A stretch of DNA of 64,000 nt, taken from positions 1 through 64,000 of the forward strand of contig JABDKW010000072.1 of the NCBI GenBank assembly GCA_013002025.1, read 5' to 3'. The DNA comes from Gammaproteobacteria bacterium. GTDB taxonomy: Bacteria; Pseudomonadota; Gammaproteobacteria; Arenicellales; Arenicellaceae. The translations under genes were made by a program, and so were the position numbers. The notes below the pieces were generated by a model. It had not been told where the DNA came from and did no database searches. It saw only the letters and a program-made list of their open reading frames with translations. Shown piece after piece: positions 1 to 8,348 of the stretch (its first letter is position 1; every line of letters starts with the position of its first letter).

Positions 1-262
1 GTCGGCAACATCGTCGGCAACATCGTCGGCAACATCGTCTGCTGCTTGATCTGCGGCCTCTTCAGCGGCATTGGCTGCTTGGTCTGCGGCTTCCTCGGCG
101 GCATTGGCTGCTTGGTCTGCGGCTTCCTCGGCGGCATTGATTGCTTGGTCTGCAGCTTCCTCAGCGGCATTGATTGCTTGGTCTGCAGCTTCCTCAGCGG
201 CATTGGCTGTTCGGTCTGCAGCTTCCTCAGCGGCATTGGCTGCTAGCTCGGCGGCTTCTTCT
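1..262. repeat. 33-bp tandem repeat array plus 12-bp repeats
   Basis: Six 33-bp units start at 65, 98, 131, 164, 197 and 230. The first two are identical and the rest differ at a few positions. A diverged unit lies on each side. At 1-36 there are three exact copies of gtcggcaacatc. All units keep the minus-strand reading frame, so this is a coding minisatellite that can change copy number without a frameshift. Confidence 0.9.
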
Positions 263-423
263 GCTGCGTCCGCGGCTGTTTGGTCAGCGAGATCGTCTAG
301 TTTCTTTTTCGCGCTGATGCTCGCGGCAAAGCTATTGGATGCCCCTGAAATGGCAATAAAGGTCTGTTGCGGGGCTATAAAAGCCACGCAGGCGGTAAAG
401 CACAATGTATATAAAGTACGCAT
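1..423 (-). CDS. Partial alanine-rich protein with 11-residue repeats
   Basis: The minus strand is open from an ATG at 423 to the window edge (141 codons, no stop), so the C-terminus is missing. The first ~25 residues are hydrophobic (LYTLCFTACVAFIA) and could be a signal peptide or membrane anchor. From about residue 54 the protein is built of near-identical 11-residue units of the form NAAEEAADQAA/I, encoded by 33-bp tandem repeats at about 65-262. The last visible residues are three repeats of DDVA (12-bp units at 1-36). An 11-residue period of Ala, Glu and Asp suggests a long amphipathic helix or right-handed coiled coil, as in LEA- or apolipoprotein-like proteins. No family is recognised. 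The opposite strand also reads as an Ala/Ser-rich frame, but its charge pattern and lack of a start signal make it the shadow. Confidence 0.6.
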   Translation of the reverse strand, partial: MRTLYTLCFTACVAFIAPQQTFIAISGASNSFAASISAKKKLDDLADQTAADAAEEAAELAANAAEEAADRTANAAEEAADQAINAAEEAADQAINAAEEAADQAANAAEEAADQAANAAEEAADQAADDVADDVADDVAD

Positions 424-560
424 AGAAGTGTTATCGCGGTATTAAAACCGTCGCAGATAAGCTGCCCCCCCCTAAAAAAGGCAAATATTTATGGAATAAA
501 CCCTATTAGCTATACGTTATATAGTGAAAGCAGCTTAAAAACAAATTGGCAACTGGACAA

Positions 561-1094
561 ATGCGCAAGAAAATACTTGAAATACTCCCGGATCTAAGGC
601 GTTTCGCCTTTGCGCTCACGGGCACTCAGCATGATGCTGATGATTTATTACAATCCACCATTGAACGGGTGCTCGATAAAGGTGTGCCGGCCGGCGTTGA
701 ATTGCCGCGCTGGGCTTTTCGAGTCTGCCGCAACCTGTGGATTGATGAAACCCGCAAACGCCGAGTGCGATTGACCGAGGATCTGGACGATCTGCAGGAT
801 ATTTCTCACGCCACCGATGTAAATGAGAGCGAGGAGCAGGCCTTCCACCGCATCACGCTGGACCAGATTAATGATGCAATGAACTTATTGCCAGAGGCCC
901 AGCGCAGCACGCTATCAATGTTAGTGTTGGGCGGCATGGCCTACGCCGACATCGCCGAAACATTGGAGATTCCAGTCGGTACCGTAATGAGCCGAGTGGC
1001 GCGCGCACGACGCACGCTGGCTGATCAATTTCCTGATGCGCTTGATAATGCTGGCGCTCGCAACAATGGCGGAGGCGACCATGGACTTCACTGA
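561..1094 (+). CDS. ECF-type RNA polymerase sigma factor
   Basis: A short sigma-70 family protein of ~177 residues with region 2 (PDLRRFAFALTG, then the DADDLLQSTIERVL helix and PRWAFRVCRNLWIDETRKR) and region 4 (LPEAQRSTLSMLVLGGMAYADIAETL, then GTVMSRVARARRTL as the recognition helix). This is the extracytoplasmic-function architecture: it recruits RNA polymerase to envelope or stress promoters. I chose the ATG at 561 because homologues begin near the RKKILEILPDLRR segment; an in-frame TTG at 546 is the alternative and neither has a strong ribosome site. Its 3' end overlaps the next gene, the expected anti-sigma partner, implying translational coupling. The signal it responds to cannot be read from the sequence. 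Confidence 0.85.
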   Translation: MRKKILEILPDLRRFAFALTGTQHDADDLLQSTIERVLDKGVPAGVELPRWAFRVCRNLWIDETRKRRVRLTEDLDDLQDISHATDVNESEEQAFHRITLDQINDAMNLLPEAQRSTLSMLVLGGMAYADIAETLEIPVGTVMSRVARARRTLADQFPDALDNAGARNNGGGDHGLH

Positions 1095-1839
1095 TGACAA
1101 GCTGAGCGCCTTTCTTGATGGTGAGCTCAGCAAGGAAGAAATGACGGTGATTCGTGAGCTGTTGTTAAACGATGATCACTTGTCTGACCGGCTGGAGCGC
1201 CTGGCATTTGCCGATGCGTTGATAAAGAAACAGTACCAAACCATTGATGCGCGACCTTTACCTCAGGCCATTATCGAATTATTGGCCGAGGGAAAAGACG
1301 CTGCACCAACCGTGTCGAATGTGTCTGTGTTGTCGCGTTTTCGTCAACAGGTTGCCATGCCCGTGCAGATAGCGGCCGCCATCACATTAGCCGTTGCTAC
1401 ATTCGCGTTGGTTCAACCCGGCACGCAGCAACCGGACTATGACCTTCAACCATTGGCCTCGGGACCCGTACCCGCCTCCACCCAATTGCATCAGTATTTG
1501 AGTTCTACCCCGAGCTCACTGACTCGATCTGCGGGTGCGGGTTCTGAGCGCCAATTCACGCCGGTATTAAGTTTTAAAGACCACGATGGGCATTATTGTC
1601 GTGAGTTTGTGCAGGTGACCACCGAGCAGACCAACCGGGCGGTCGCGTGTATGGAAGGCCAGCAATGGTCGATTCAACTCGTTGCCACCACCGGGGAACC
1701 AAGGGAGCAGGATGAGTACCAAACTGCCTCCACCTTGAGCCCGGAAACCTTTGAAGAGATTGTTAATGACCTGGTCGCCGATCTGCCGCTGTCACACGAA
1801 CAGGAGTTGCAGGCCATCGACAATGGCTGGAAAGAGTAA
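1081..1839 (+). CDS. Putative membrane anti-sigma factor
   Basis: Begins inside the sigma gene at an ATG preceded by GGAGG (spacing 6), giving 252 residues. The N-terminal ~60 residues (DDKLSAFLDGELSKEEMTVIRELL) resemble the helical sigma-binding domain of transmembrane anti-sigma factors. One membrane segment follows (about residues 96-116, VQIAAAITLAVATFALV), then a periplasmic domain of ~130 residues with two cysteines (YCREF and VACMEG). The H-x3-C-x2-C motif of zinc-type anti-sigma domains is absent, so sigma binding would be zinc-independent. Assignment rests on gene pairing and topology; the periplasmic domain is not recognised. Confidence 0.7.
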   Translation: MDFTDDKLSAFLDGELSKEEMTVIRELLLNDDHLSDRLERLAFADALIKKQYQTIDARPLPQAIIELLAEGKDAAPTVSNVSVLSRFRQQVAMPVQIAAAITLAVATFALVQPGTQQPDYDLQPLASGPVPASTQLHQYLSSTPSSLTRSAGAGSERQFTPVLSFKDHDGHYCREFVQVTTEQTNRAVACMEGQQWSIQLVATTGEPREQDEYQTASTLSPETFEEIVNDLVADLPLSHEQELQAIDNGWKE

Positions 1840-1882
1840 GACCCTATTCACTCCCGGGGGACTGACGCATAGGGGCGTGGTT

Positions 1883-1929
1883 GGCATTGCGGGCCACTTT
1901 GTTGGGGTAGCTCGCAATGCCTTTTTTTT
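1883..1929 (+). terminator. Rho-independent terminator after the sigma/anti-sigma pair
   Basis: The arms GGCATTGCG (1883-1891) and CGCAATGCC (1913-1921) pair perfectly over 9 bp and are followed at once by eight T residues (1922-1929). It lies 44 bp after the anti-sigma stop, on the same strand. Confidence 0.85.
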
Positions 1930-2098
1930 CTCGGCGGTAACAATGGATCCAGTGCCGCTCATAGGGTAACGCCACCAAATAAGAATCAAGGCTCTAATCA
2001 GGGCTGCTTAATGGTTGCAGGGGTGGTATTTAAGGCGCGAATGCCTATAATCGCGCACAGTTTCAGGCCCTCTCGGGCACTCTCTATCAGGCACTCCC

Positions 2099-3910
2099 AT
2101 GAAGTTACGAAATATCGCGATTATTGCGCACGTCGACCACGGTAAAACCACCCTGGTTGATAAGCTCCTGCAACAGTCTGGCACCTTTGATGAGCGTGCC
2201 GAGTTGGTGGAGCGCGTGATGGACAGCAATGACATCGAAAAAGAGCGCGGCATTACTATTCTGGCCAAGCCCACGGCGCTGAATTGGGGCGATTACCGCA
2301 TTAATATTGTGGATACGCCGGGACACGCCGATTTTGGCGGCGAAGTAGAGCGAATTCTATCGATGGTTGATTCGGTCATCCTGCTGGTTGATGCCGTTGA
2401 CGGGCCGATGCCACAGACACGTTTCGTGACTCAAAAAGCGTTTGAACATGATTTAAAACCGATCGTGGTGATCAACAAGATCGACCGCGAGGGCGCCCGG
2501 CCTGACTGGGTGCTCGACCAGACCTTCGATTTGTTTGATATGCTGGGTGCCACCGACGAGCAACTGGATTTTCCGGTGATCTACGCCTCGGCGATTAATG
2601 GGTTTGCCACCCTGGATGCGAACCAGGTGACCGACAACATGGATGCCTTATTCGAGGCCATTGTAGAGCATGTGCCGCCACCGCCGGTTGATCACGATAA
2701 ACCATTCCAGATGCAGATCTCGCAACTTGATTACTCCAGCTATCTGGGCGTGATCGGCATTGGCCGGATTAAGCAGGGTCAGGTGCGCACCAATGCACCC
2801 ATCACCGTGATTGATGTCGACGGAAAAACGAAAAACGGTCGTATCGGCAAGGTGTTCGGATTTAAGGGTCTGGAGCGGGTCGAAGTGGCCAAAGCCAGTG
2901 CCGGCGATATTGTCGCGGTGACCGGCATGGATGAACTGTTTATTTCTGACACTATTTGTGATCGTGAGGCGGTTAATGCGCTGCCACCGCTCAGTGTTGA
3001 TGAGCCCACTGTGACCATGACGTTTCAGGTCAATACCTCGCCGTTTGCTGGCCAGGAGGGCAAATACCTGACTTCGCGCCAGATTCGTGACCGCCTGCAA
3101 AAAGAGTTGTTGCACAATGTGGCGCTGCGCGTGGAAGACACCGATGACCCGGAGAAATTCAAAGTGTCCGGGCGTGGTGAGTTGCACCTGTCGGTGTTGC
3201 TGGAGAATATGCGCCGCGAGGGCTTTGAGTTGGCGGTTTCGCGGCCTGAGGTAATTTATAAGGAGATCGATGGTGAAGTGCATGAGCCCTATGAAAACCT
3301 GACGGTCGATATCGATGAGGAGCACCAGGGTGCCACCATGAGGGCCCTGCAGGAACGAGGCGGTGACCTGCAGAGCATGACCCCGGACGGTAAGGGCAGG
3401 GTACGTTTGGATTTCAGTATCCCGTCGCGCGGCCTGATCGGTTTCCAGACTGATTTTCTGACCATGACCTCCGGTTCTGGTTTGATCTACCATGTGTTTG
3501 ATCAATATGCGCCCAGGAAAAACAAGTCGTTTGGGCAACGCAAAAATGGTGTGTTGATTTCCAACGGCAGCGGCAAGGCTCTGGGCTTCGCAATTTTTAA
3601 TTTGCAGGAGCGCGGCAAAATGATGATTGGCCCCTCACAAATGGTCTATGAAGGTCAGGTGGTGGGTGTGCACTCCCGCGATAATGATCTCACTGTGAAC
3701 CCGCTTAAGGGTAAGCAACTGACCAATGTGCGTGCGTCGGGCAAAGACGATGCAATTCAGTTGGTGCCGCCGATCAAGCACACGCTGGAATCCGCACTTG
3801 AGTTTATTGACGATGATGAATTGGTGGAAATCACGCCGGACAGCATTCGCATCCGCAAACGCTTCCTGCTCGAGCACGAGCGCAAACGCGCCAGCCGCGA
3901 AGCCAGTTAG
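2099..3910 (+). CDS. typA: Ribosome-associated GTPase TypA/BipA
   Basis: A 603-residue translational GTPase of the EF-G superfamily, the usual BipA length. The G domain is at the start: G1 [10 protein letters not shown] (10-19), G3 DTPGHADF, G4 NKIDRE. Domain II, the EF-G-like domains III and V and the BipA-specific C-terminal domain (ending in the IRKRFL segment) follow. BipA acts in 50S ribosome assembly and in low-temperature and stress growth. It is a single-gene unit with a TATAAT -10-like hexamer at 2046-2051 about 50 bp upstream and the sigma operon terminator before it. Confidence 0.97.
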   Translation: MKLRNIAIIAHVDHGKTTLVDKLLQQSGTFDERAELVERVMDSNDIEKERGITILAKPTALNWGDYRINIVDTPGHADFGGEVERILSMVDSVILLVDAVDGPMPQTRFVTQKAFEHDLKPIVVINKIDREGARPDWVLDQTFDLFDMLGATDEQLDFPVIYASAINGFATLDANQVTDNMDALFEAIVEHVPPPPVDHDKPFQMQISQLDYSSYLGVIGIGRIKQGQVRTNAPITVIDVDGKTKNGRIGKVFGFKGLERVEVAKASAGDIVAVTGMDELFISDTICDREAVNALPPLSVDEPTVTMTFQVNTSPFAGQEGKYLTSRQIRDRLQKELLHNVALRVEDTDDPEKFKVSGRGELHLSVLLENMRREGFELAVSRPEVIYKEIDGEVHEPYENLTVDIDEEHQGATMRALQERGGDLQSMTPDGKGRVRLDFSIPSRGLIGFQTDFLTMTSGSGLIYHVFDQYAPRKNKSFGQRKNGVLISNGSGKALGFAIFNLQERGKMMIGPSQMVYEGQVVGVHSRDNDLTVNPLKGKQLTNVRASGKDDAIQLVPPIKHTLESALEFIDDDELVEITPDSIRIRKRFLLEHERKRASREAS

Positions 3911-3949
3911 CTGGCGCGCTCACACTGGGCGGCGTACACTGTAGCAACG

Positions 3950-4444
3950 ATGATTATTTACGACCTCATTTGCGATTCCAGCCACGAGTTCGAGGGCTGG
4001 TTTAAAGACGCCGACGATATGGCGCGGCAGCAGGCACAGGGCTTACTCGCCTGTCCCTATTGTGAGTCGTTGAAAGTGAGCAAAAAGCTCACCGCCAGCA
4101 AGGTGACGCGTAAATCCAATAGTGTAGGTGAGAATCAGCAGGCTGCGCGCGGCAGCGCTCCGCAAATCGGCGGCGGACAAGAGGTGTTAATGGCCGGTGG
4201 TTCGGTGGCGCACTATAAAAAAGTGCAGCAAATGCTGCGCAAGGTACACGACTATATTGATGCCAATTATGAGAACGTCGGTAACCGGTTTGCCGAAGAA
4301 GCGATAGGCATTCATCGTGGTGAGCGAGACCCCGGCAACATCAGAGGCATTGCCAGCGCAGAGCAATTGGAAGAAATGGCGCAGGAGGGGGTTGATGCTG
4401 TACCGCTGCCCCCGAGGCCGATAGACGAAGATAAATTGAATTAA
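3950..4444 (+). CDS. DUF1178 family protein
   Basis: A 164-residue cytoplasmic protein starting MIIYDLICDSSHEFEGWF, the hallmark of DUF1178. C8 with CPYC (C35, C38) could form a zinc-ribbon-like site, as in FmdB-type regulatory domains. The C-terminal part (RKVHDYIDANYENVG, then AEEAIGIHRGE) is the conserved helical half of the family. Function is unknown. It follows typA by 39 bp and is probably cotranscribed; it ends convergent to lexA. Confidence 0.85.
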   Translation: MIIYDLICDSSHEFEGWFKDADDMARQQAQGLLACPYCESLKVSKKLTASKVTRKSNSVGENQQAARGSAPQIGGGQEVLMAGGSVAHYKKVQQMLRKVHDYIDANYENVGNRFAEEAIGIHRGERDPGNIRGIASAEQLEEMAQEGVDAVPLPPRPIDEDKLN

Positions 4445-4528
4445 TACAATAGTTTACAGTTAATAGCTAACCTAAAATATCAGGCTCGGATTGCTCTGTA
4501 ATATATTGCTTTATAAAGAGTCGTTTAC

Positions 4529-5194
4529 TTAAAGCCCCTGTCGAATCAGCCCCACAACCACACCCTCAATGGCAAAGCTCTGGGTCTGCAGGTCGACTTC
4601 AATGGGGTCGTAATCATCGTTTTCAGCCATTAAGGACACACTCGCGGCTCCTTGTCTTAGGTAGCGCTTAACGGTGACATCATCATCTATGCGGGCCACA
4701 ACTATTTCGTTATCGCGTGCAGTTTGAGCGCGTTTTATCGCCAATAAATCTTGCTCAAAAATACCGATATTAATCATGCTGTCGCCCTTAACCTTGAGCA
4801 GAAAGTCGGCTTTATCGGCGAACAGGCTCTGATCCACACTGACATACTGTTGCACGTGTTGATCTGCAAAGATGGGTGCTCCGGCAGCGACGTTGCCGAT
4901 CACCGGCATTCCTGCCGTGTCGCCTAATTCGGGGCTGTCATTATGCTGTTGACCCCCAATCCGCGCTTCTTCGGCCACATAAATACCCCTGGAAGTACCC
5001 GATCGCAGCTCAATATGGCCTTTTTTAGCCAGGGCTTTGAGGTGGTCTTCGGCGGCGTTGGGCGAGCGAAAGCCAAAATGATCAGCGATTTCCACCCGTG
5101 TCGGCGGCGCGCCATTAGCGGCCATGCAGTCAAGGATAAAATCGAAAATTTCCTGTTGCCGCTTGGTCAGCGGCTTTAGATTACTGTGTTTCAT
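4529..5194 (-). CDS. lexA: LexA SOS repressor
   Basis: A 221-residue repressor with an N-terminal winged helix (KPLTKRQQEIFDFI and FGFRSPNAAEDHLKAL) and a C-terminal S24 self-cleaving domain. Visible key residues are the scissile Ala104-Gly105 (NVAAGAPIF), the nucleophile Ser139 (KGDSM) and the general base Lys176 (TVKRY). RecA-filament-induced cleavage relieves repression of DNA repair genes. Two LexA boxes lie at its 5' end, one over the start codon, showing autoregulation. The N-terminus is ~6 residues longer than E. coli LexA. No sulA, dinB or imuAB gene follows. Confidence 0.97.
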   Translation of the reverse strand: MKHSNLKPLTKRQQEIFDFILDCMAANGAPPTRVEIADHFGFRSPNAAEDHLKALAKKGHIELRSGTSRGIYVAEEARIGGQQHNDSPELGDTAGMPVIGNVAAGAPIFADQHVQQYVSVDQSLFADKADFLLKVKGDSMINIGIFEQDLLAIKRAQTARDNEIVVARIDDDVTVKRYLRQGAASVSLMAENDDYDPIEVDLQTQSFAIEGVVVGLIRQGL

Positions 5195-5199
5195 TACAG
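5184..5199. promoter_or_regulatory. LexA operator overlapping the lexA start codon
   Basis: CTGT-GTTTCATT-ACAG is an exact match to the gammaproteobacterial LexA consensus CTGT-N8-ACAG, flanked symmetrically by TTA and TAA. It covers the lexA ATG (5192-5194), so bound repressor would sit on the translation start. Confidence 0.85.
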
Positions 5200-5212
5200 T
5201 AACCTAGCAAAT

Positions 5213-5232
5213 TACTGAATATATATCCAGTA
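5213..5232. promoter_or_regulatory. Second LexA operator upstream of lexA
   Basis: TACTGAATATATATCCAGTA is a 20-bp near-palindrome that differs from the ideal TACTGTATATATATACAGTA at two positions. It is 29 bp (centre to centre, close to three helical turns) from the start-codon operator. Confidence 0.8.
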
Positions 5233-5323
5233 ATATTTCAGAAAATTAGTAAGGGTTGGTAAAGCGCTTCAGAAGTGAGGCGGTAACAACTGTGGCGAGC
5301 GGCGTCACAGCGCACCCGAGAGG

Positions 5324-5545
5324 TCAGGTACGGTTTCGGTAGGTAATACGGCCTTTGGTCAGGTCGTAGGGAGTCAGTTCCACGGTAACGGTATCACCGC
5401 GTAAAATTCGGATGTAGTTTTTGCGCATCTTGCCGGAGATGTGCGCATGCACCACGTGCCCATTTTCCAATTCAACTTTGAATTGGGTATTAGGCAAGGC
5501 ATCGATAACGGTGCCTTCCATTTCAATTTGGTCTTCTTTTGCCAC
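5324..5545 (-). CDS. infA: Translation initiation factor IF-1
   Basis: A 73-residue single OB-fold (S1-type) protein, full length for IF-1, with the family signature [31 protein letters not shown] and the C-terminal [11 protein letters not shown]-1 binds the ribosomal A site during initiation. It lies downstream of aat and bpt, a common gammaproteobacterial order. A hairpin with a T-tract between bpt and infA suggests that infA also has its own promoter. Confidence 0.97.
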   Translation of the reverse strand: MAKEDQIEMEGTVIDALPNTQFKVELENGHVVHAHISGKMRKNYIRILRGDTVTVELTPYDLTKGRITYRNRT

Positions 5546-5584
5546 GTAATAAAAATCCTAAAAAACTGGCCCGTGAGGGCGCTG

Positions 5585-5607
5585 AAAAATCGGGGCTATG
5601 ATGCCCC
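5585..5607 (-). terminator. Terminator between bpt and infA (minus strand)
   Basis: Read on the minus strand, GGGGC and GCCCC arms (5603-5607 and 5592-5596) enclose six bases and are followed by GATTTTT. It is ~110 bp past the bpt stop and 40 bp before infA, so it could end or attenuate the aat-bpt transcript. Confidence 0.55.
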
Positions 5608-5717
5608 ACTTGCCTCTATAAATAAAGCCTTTCGGGGGTTTTTAAAGGGGTGTGGTAAAACGCTGTTGAAATGGGGGAATCCGGCCAGCAACTTCGCCAG
5701 CAACCATAGGGTCACAG

Positions 5718-6431
5718 CTATAGCGCCAACTCAACCCAATGACGATCGCGGTAGCCTTCCAGAGGCTTGAAGCGGCGCTTGTAATCCATCTTCGGTGAGC
5801 CATCAATCCAGTAGCCCAGATAGACGTGCGGCACATTGCGTAGCCGCGCCAATTTAATCATGGTCATGATGGCGTAAGTGCCGAGGCTGCGGGCGCTGTG
5901 CTCTGGCTCAAAAAAGGTATACACGGCTGAGACGCCTTGCTCGAATTGATCCAGCACGCTGATGCCGATTAATTTATTGTCGAGAAACATGCATAGAAAG
6001 CGCGACTCGGAAAATTCAGAATCAATAAAGCCAATATACTTTTTAGGGTCTTCATCACACATGCTGCTCTCGGGATGGCGGCTTTTCTGATAGCGTAAAT
6101 ACATCTCGAAGTGCGGCTGCTTGAACTCCACCTTTTCCAGGCTGATGCGCAAATCCATATTTTTACGCCATACCCGCTTCTGGCTGCGCGATGGTCTGAA
6201 TGAGGCAACCGGAATTCGCACCGACACACAGGCATTGCAGGTTGGGCACTTGGGTGAATAGAGCATTTCGCCGCTGCGCCGGAAGCCGGAGCGCGACAAC
6301 ATACCGAATAAGGCCGGGTCTACGTCGTGATCAGGGTCGACCAGGATCGACGCACTTTGCCGATCTGGCATATACGGGCATTCGTCGACCACGGTCTCAA
6401 ATAAGCGGATCGGATTATGCGCTGTGCTCAT
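5718..6431 (-). CDS. bpt: Aspartate/glutamate leucyltransferase (Bpt)
   Basis: A 237-residue aminoacyl-tRNA-protein transferase of the ATE/Bpt family. The N-terminal half carries the cysteine cluster YSPKCPTCNACVSVRIPV. The C-terminal half is the GNAT-like fold with FLCMFLDNKLIGI and YLGYWIDGSPKMDYK. It adds Leu from Leu-tRNA to N-terminal Asp/Glu, marking proteins for ClpS/ClpAP. Its ATG overlaps the aat stop by four bases (ATGA), so the two N-end-rule transferases are translationally coupled. Confidence 0.93.
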   Translation of the reverse strand: MSTAHNPIRLFETVVDECPYMPDRQSASILVDPDHDVDPALFGMLSRSGFRRSGEMLYSPKCPTCNACVSVRIPVASFRPSRSQKRVWRKNMDLRISLEKVEFKQPHFEMYLRYQKSRHPESSMCDEDPKKYIGFIDSEFSESRFLCMFLDNKLIGISVLDQFEQGVSAVYTFFEPEHSARSLGTYAIMTMIKLARLRNVPHVYLGYWIDGSPKMDYKRRFKPLEGYRDRHWVELAL

Positions 6432-7153
6432 AACCGATTTATAGCATGTTCCGCCAAACTCTGCTCAAAGCCGGCCGCGAAGTGGGGGGACGCATGGCTG
6501 ATGTCAACGTCGCTGAGCTGCTGTAAAAAATCGGCTCGTGAAATATTACGCGCGCCCATCGATACCAGGTGATCGGTTTCGACCTGGCAGTCAATCAGGC
6601 GAAAATCCTGCTGCTGCAAATATTGGCACAAAGCAACCAGCGCGACCTTGGATGCATTGGCTTGCTCGCTAAACATGCTTTCGCCAAAAAATACCTTGCC
6701 CAACACCACGCCATACAAACCACCGACCAGTACATCCTGCTGCCAGACCTCGATGGAATGGGCATAGCCCTGGTCATGCAGGCGTGTGTAAGCACTGTGC
6801 ATGTCATCGGTAATCCAGGTTTGTTCCCGCGCCGCAAATTCACGCTGTCGGCCGCGCAGTGCGCAGCCTTTCATTACCTGCGCAAACTGAGTGTCGCAGC
6901 TCAACTGAAACCGGTTTTGTCGCAAGGTCTTCCTCAGGCTGCGGCTGATTTTAATCTCATCAGGGTAGAGCACCATGCGTGGGTCGGGTGACCACCACAA
7001 TACCGGCTGACCTTCATTGAACCAGGGAAATATGCCCTGACTGTAGGCCGATACCAGCGTGTCAGTGGTGAGGTCGCCGCCCATCGCCAACAGGCCATCC
7101 GAGTTGGCGTTGGTCACCGGCGGAAATTTGACCAGGCTAACCATGCCGCTCAC
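6428..7153 (-). CDS. aat: Leucyl/phenylalanyl-tRNA-protein transferase (Aat)
   Basis: A 241-residue member of the Aat family with PPVTNANSDGLLAMGGDL near the start, QGIFPWFNEGQPVLWWSPDPR and the GLYGVVLGKVFFGESMF core. It transfers Leu or Phe to N-terminal Arg/Lys, the other branch of the bacterial N-end rule. The GTG at 7153 overlaps the previous stop (GTGA); an ATG at 7144 sits at a longer distance from the same AGGAG and is an alternative start. Operon order is GNAT-like gene, aat, bpt. Confidence 0.95.
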   Translation of the reverse strand: MSGMVSLVKFPPVTNANSDGLLAMGGDLTTDTLVSAYSQGIFPWFNEGQPVLWWSPDPRMVLYPDEIKISRSLRKTLRQNRFQLSCDTQFAQVMKGCALRGRQREFAAREQTWITDDMHSAYTRLHDQGYAHSIEVWQQDVLVGGLYGVVLGKVFFGESMFSEQANASKVALVALCQYLQQQDFRLIDCQVETDHLVSMGARNISRADFLQQLSDVDISHASPHFAAGFEQSLAEHAINRL

Positions 7154-8295
7154 AGCTCCTGTTTGAAGGGTGAACGAGCCTGCATGGCGCGCTGGTAGCC
7201 TTCCATATGATGTTGCTCCTGCTGCAAAAACTGATCTATCGCCTGCTGGAATTGCGGATGGCTCATGTAGTGGGCTGAGTACGTGGGGCTGGGCGTGAGG
7301 CCGCGCGCCAGCTTATGCTCGCCCTGCGCGCCCGCCTCGAAGCGCTGGTAGCTATGTTCAATACACCATTGAATGGCCTGATAATAGCAAGTCTCGAAAT
7401 GCACGCTGTGGAAATTATTCAGCGCGCCCCAGTAGCGGCCGTACAAGGTATTGTCACTTTTAAAATATAACCCGCCGGCGATCACCTGGTCTTCATAGTA
7501 GGCAAATAGAAACAATGTTTGGTCCGCCAGATGATCTGCCAGATGATTGAAAAAATCCCGGTTCAGGTAGGCTTGCGCACCGTAATAGCGAATAGTGCGT
7601 AGATAAAATTGATGCATTTGCGCGACTGCGTCACCCTGCAATTGTGCCCCGCTTAACCAGCGGTAGTGTACGTCTGATTCTTTTACCCGACGGCGCTCGC
7701 GTTTAATGTTCTTGCGTTTCTTGGCACTCAATTCAGCCAGAAAATGGTCAAAGTCAGGGTAGTCACGATTGTGCCAATGAAATTGGCTGCTGTGGCGCAT
7801 CGACATACCCTGCGCGCAGCACAGTTCAGCTTGCTGCTCGGTTAAAAATAAACTGTGAAAGCTGGATAGGCTGCGCTCTTCAACGAGCTCCAGGGCCCGC
7901 TGGAGCAGCGCGCTAATAATGAGGTTGGCGTCAGCTTCTGTGTCAACCAGCCAGCGCGGGCCGGTGGCTGGCGTAAAGGGCACGGCATTGGAAAGCTTAG
8001 GGTAATAGTCCAAACCATGGCGAAAGTACGCATCCGCCCAGGACCAGTCAAAAATATACTCGCCATAACTGTGGTTTTTTTGATAACAGGGCATGGCCCC
8101 TAATAGCCGTTGCTGCTTGGTATCTGCATACACGGCAATGTGCGCGGGTTGCCAGCCATGCGCCTCACTGACGCAGCCACTGATTTCCAGGCCGTTGAGA
8201 AACTCATGCCGCATAAAGGGGTTGCCGCCCTCCAGCATGGCATTCCATTGCGCGGCGTCTATCTCGCTAAGGCGTTGATGTACTGCGATATGCAC
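7150..8295 (-). CDS. FemAB/GNAT-like DUF482 acyltransferase-fold protein
   Basis: A 381-residue protein of the DUF482 (peptidogalycan biosynthesis/recognition, FemAB-like) family. Recognisable parts are FMRHEFLNGLE near the start, FHWHNRDYPDFDHFLAELSAKKRK in the centre and GRYWGALNNFHSVHFETCYYQAIQWCIEH, ending with FEAGAQGEHKLARG. The family has a double GNAT fold; its substrate is not established. It starts at a GTG and heads the aat-bpt operon, suggesting, but not proving, an aminoacyl-transfer-related role. Confidence 0.85.
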   Translation of the reverse strand: MHIAVHQRLSEIDAAQWNAMLEGGNPFMRHEFLNGLEISGCVSEAHGWQPAHIAVYADTKQQRLLGAMPCYQKNHSYGEYIFDWSWADAYFRHGLDYYPKLSNAVPFTPATGPRWLVDTEADANLIISALLQRALELVEERSLSSFHSLFLTEQQAELCCAQGMSMRHSSQFHWHNRDYPDFDHFLAELSAKKRKNIKRERRRVKESDVHYRWLSGAQLQGDAVAQMHQFYLRTIRYYGAQAYLNRDFFNHLADHLADQTLFLFAYYEDQVIAGGLYFKSDNTLYGRYWGALNNFHSVHFETCYYQAIQWCIEHSYQRFEAGAQGEHKLARGLTPSPTYSAHYMSHPQFQQAIDQFLQQEQHHMEGYQRAMQARSPFKQEL

Positions 8296-8348
8296 GGTGT
8301 GCTATAGGCTATATAATTTCGGCGAACTTCATTGGCAGAAGATACCGT

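Noticed and set aside
65-262. CRISPR array
   Set aside because: The 33-bp units are contiguous with no unique spacers and they keep a reading frame.
71-445. Plus-strand Ala/Ser-rich frame across the 33-bp repeats
   Set aside because: It has no ribosome site, and the minus strand gives a better protein (hydrophobic N-terminus followed by charged helical undecads). Open frames on both strands are a by-product of the repeat composition.
2648-3538. Long minus-strand frame (296 codons) inside typA
   Set aside because: It is fully covered by the conserved typA gene and has no recognisable domain; it is a codon-bias shadow.
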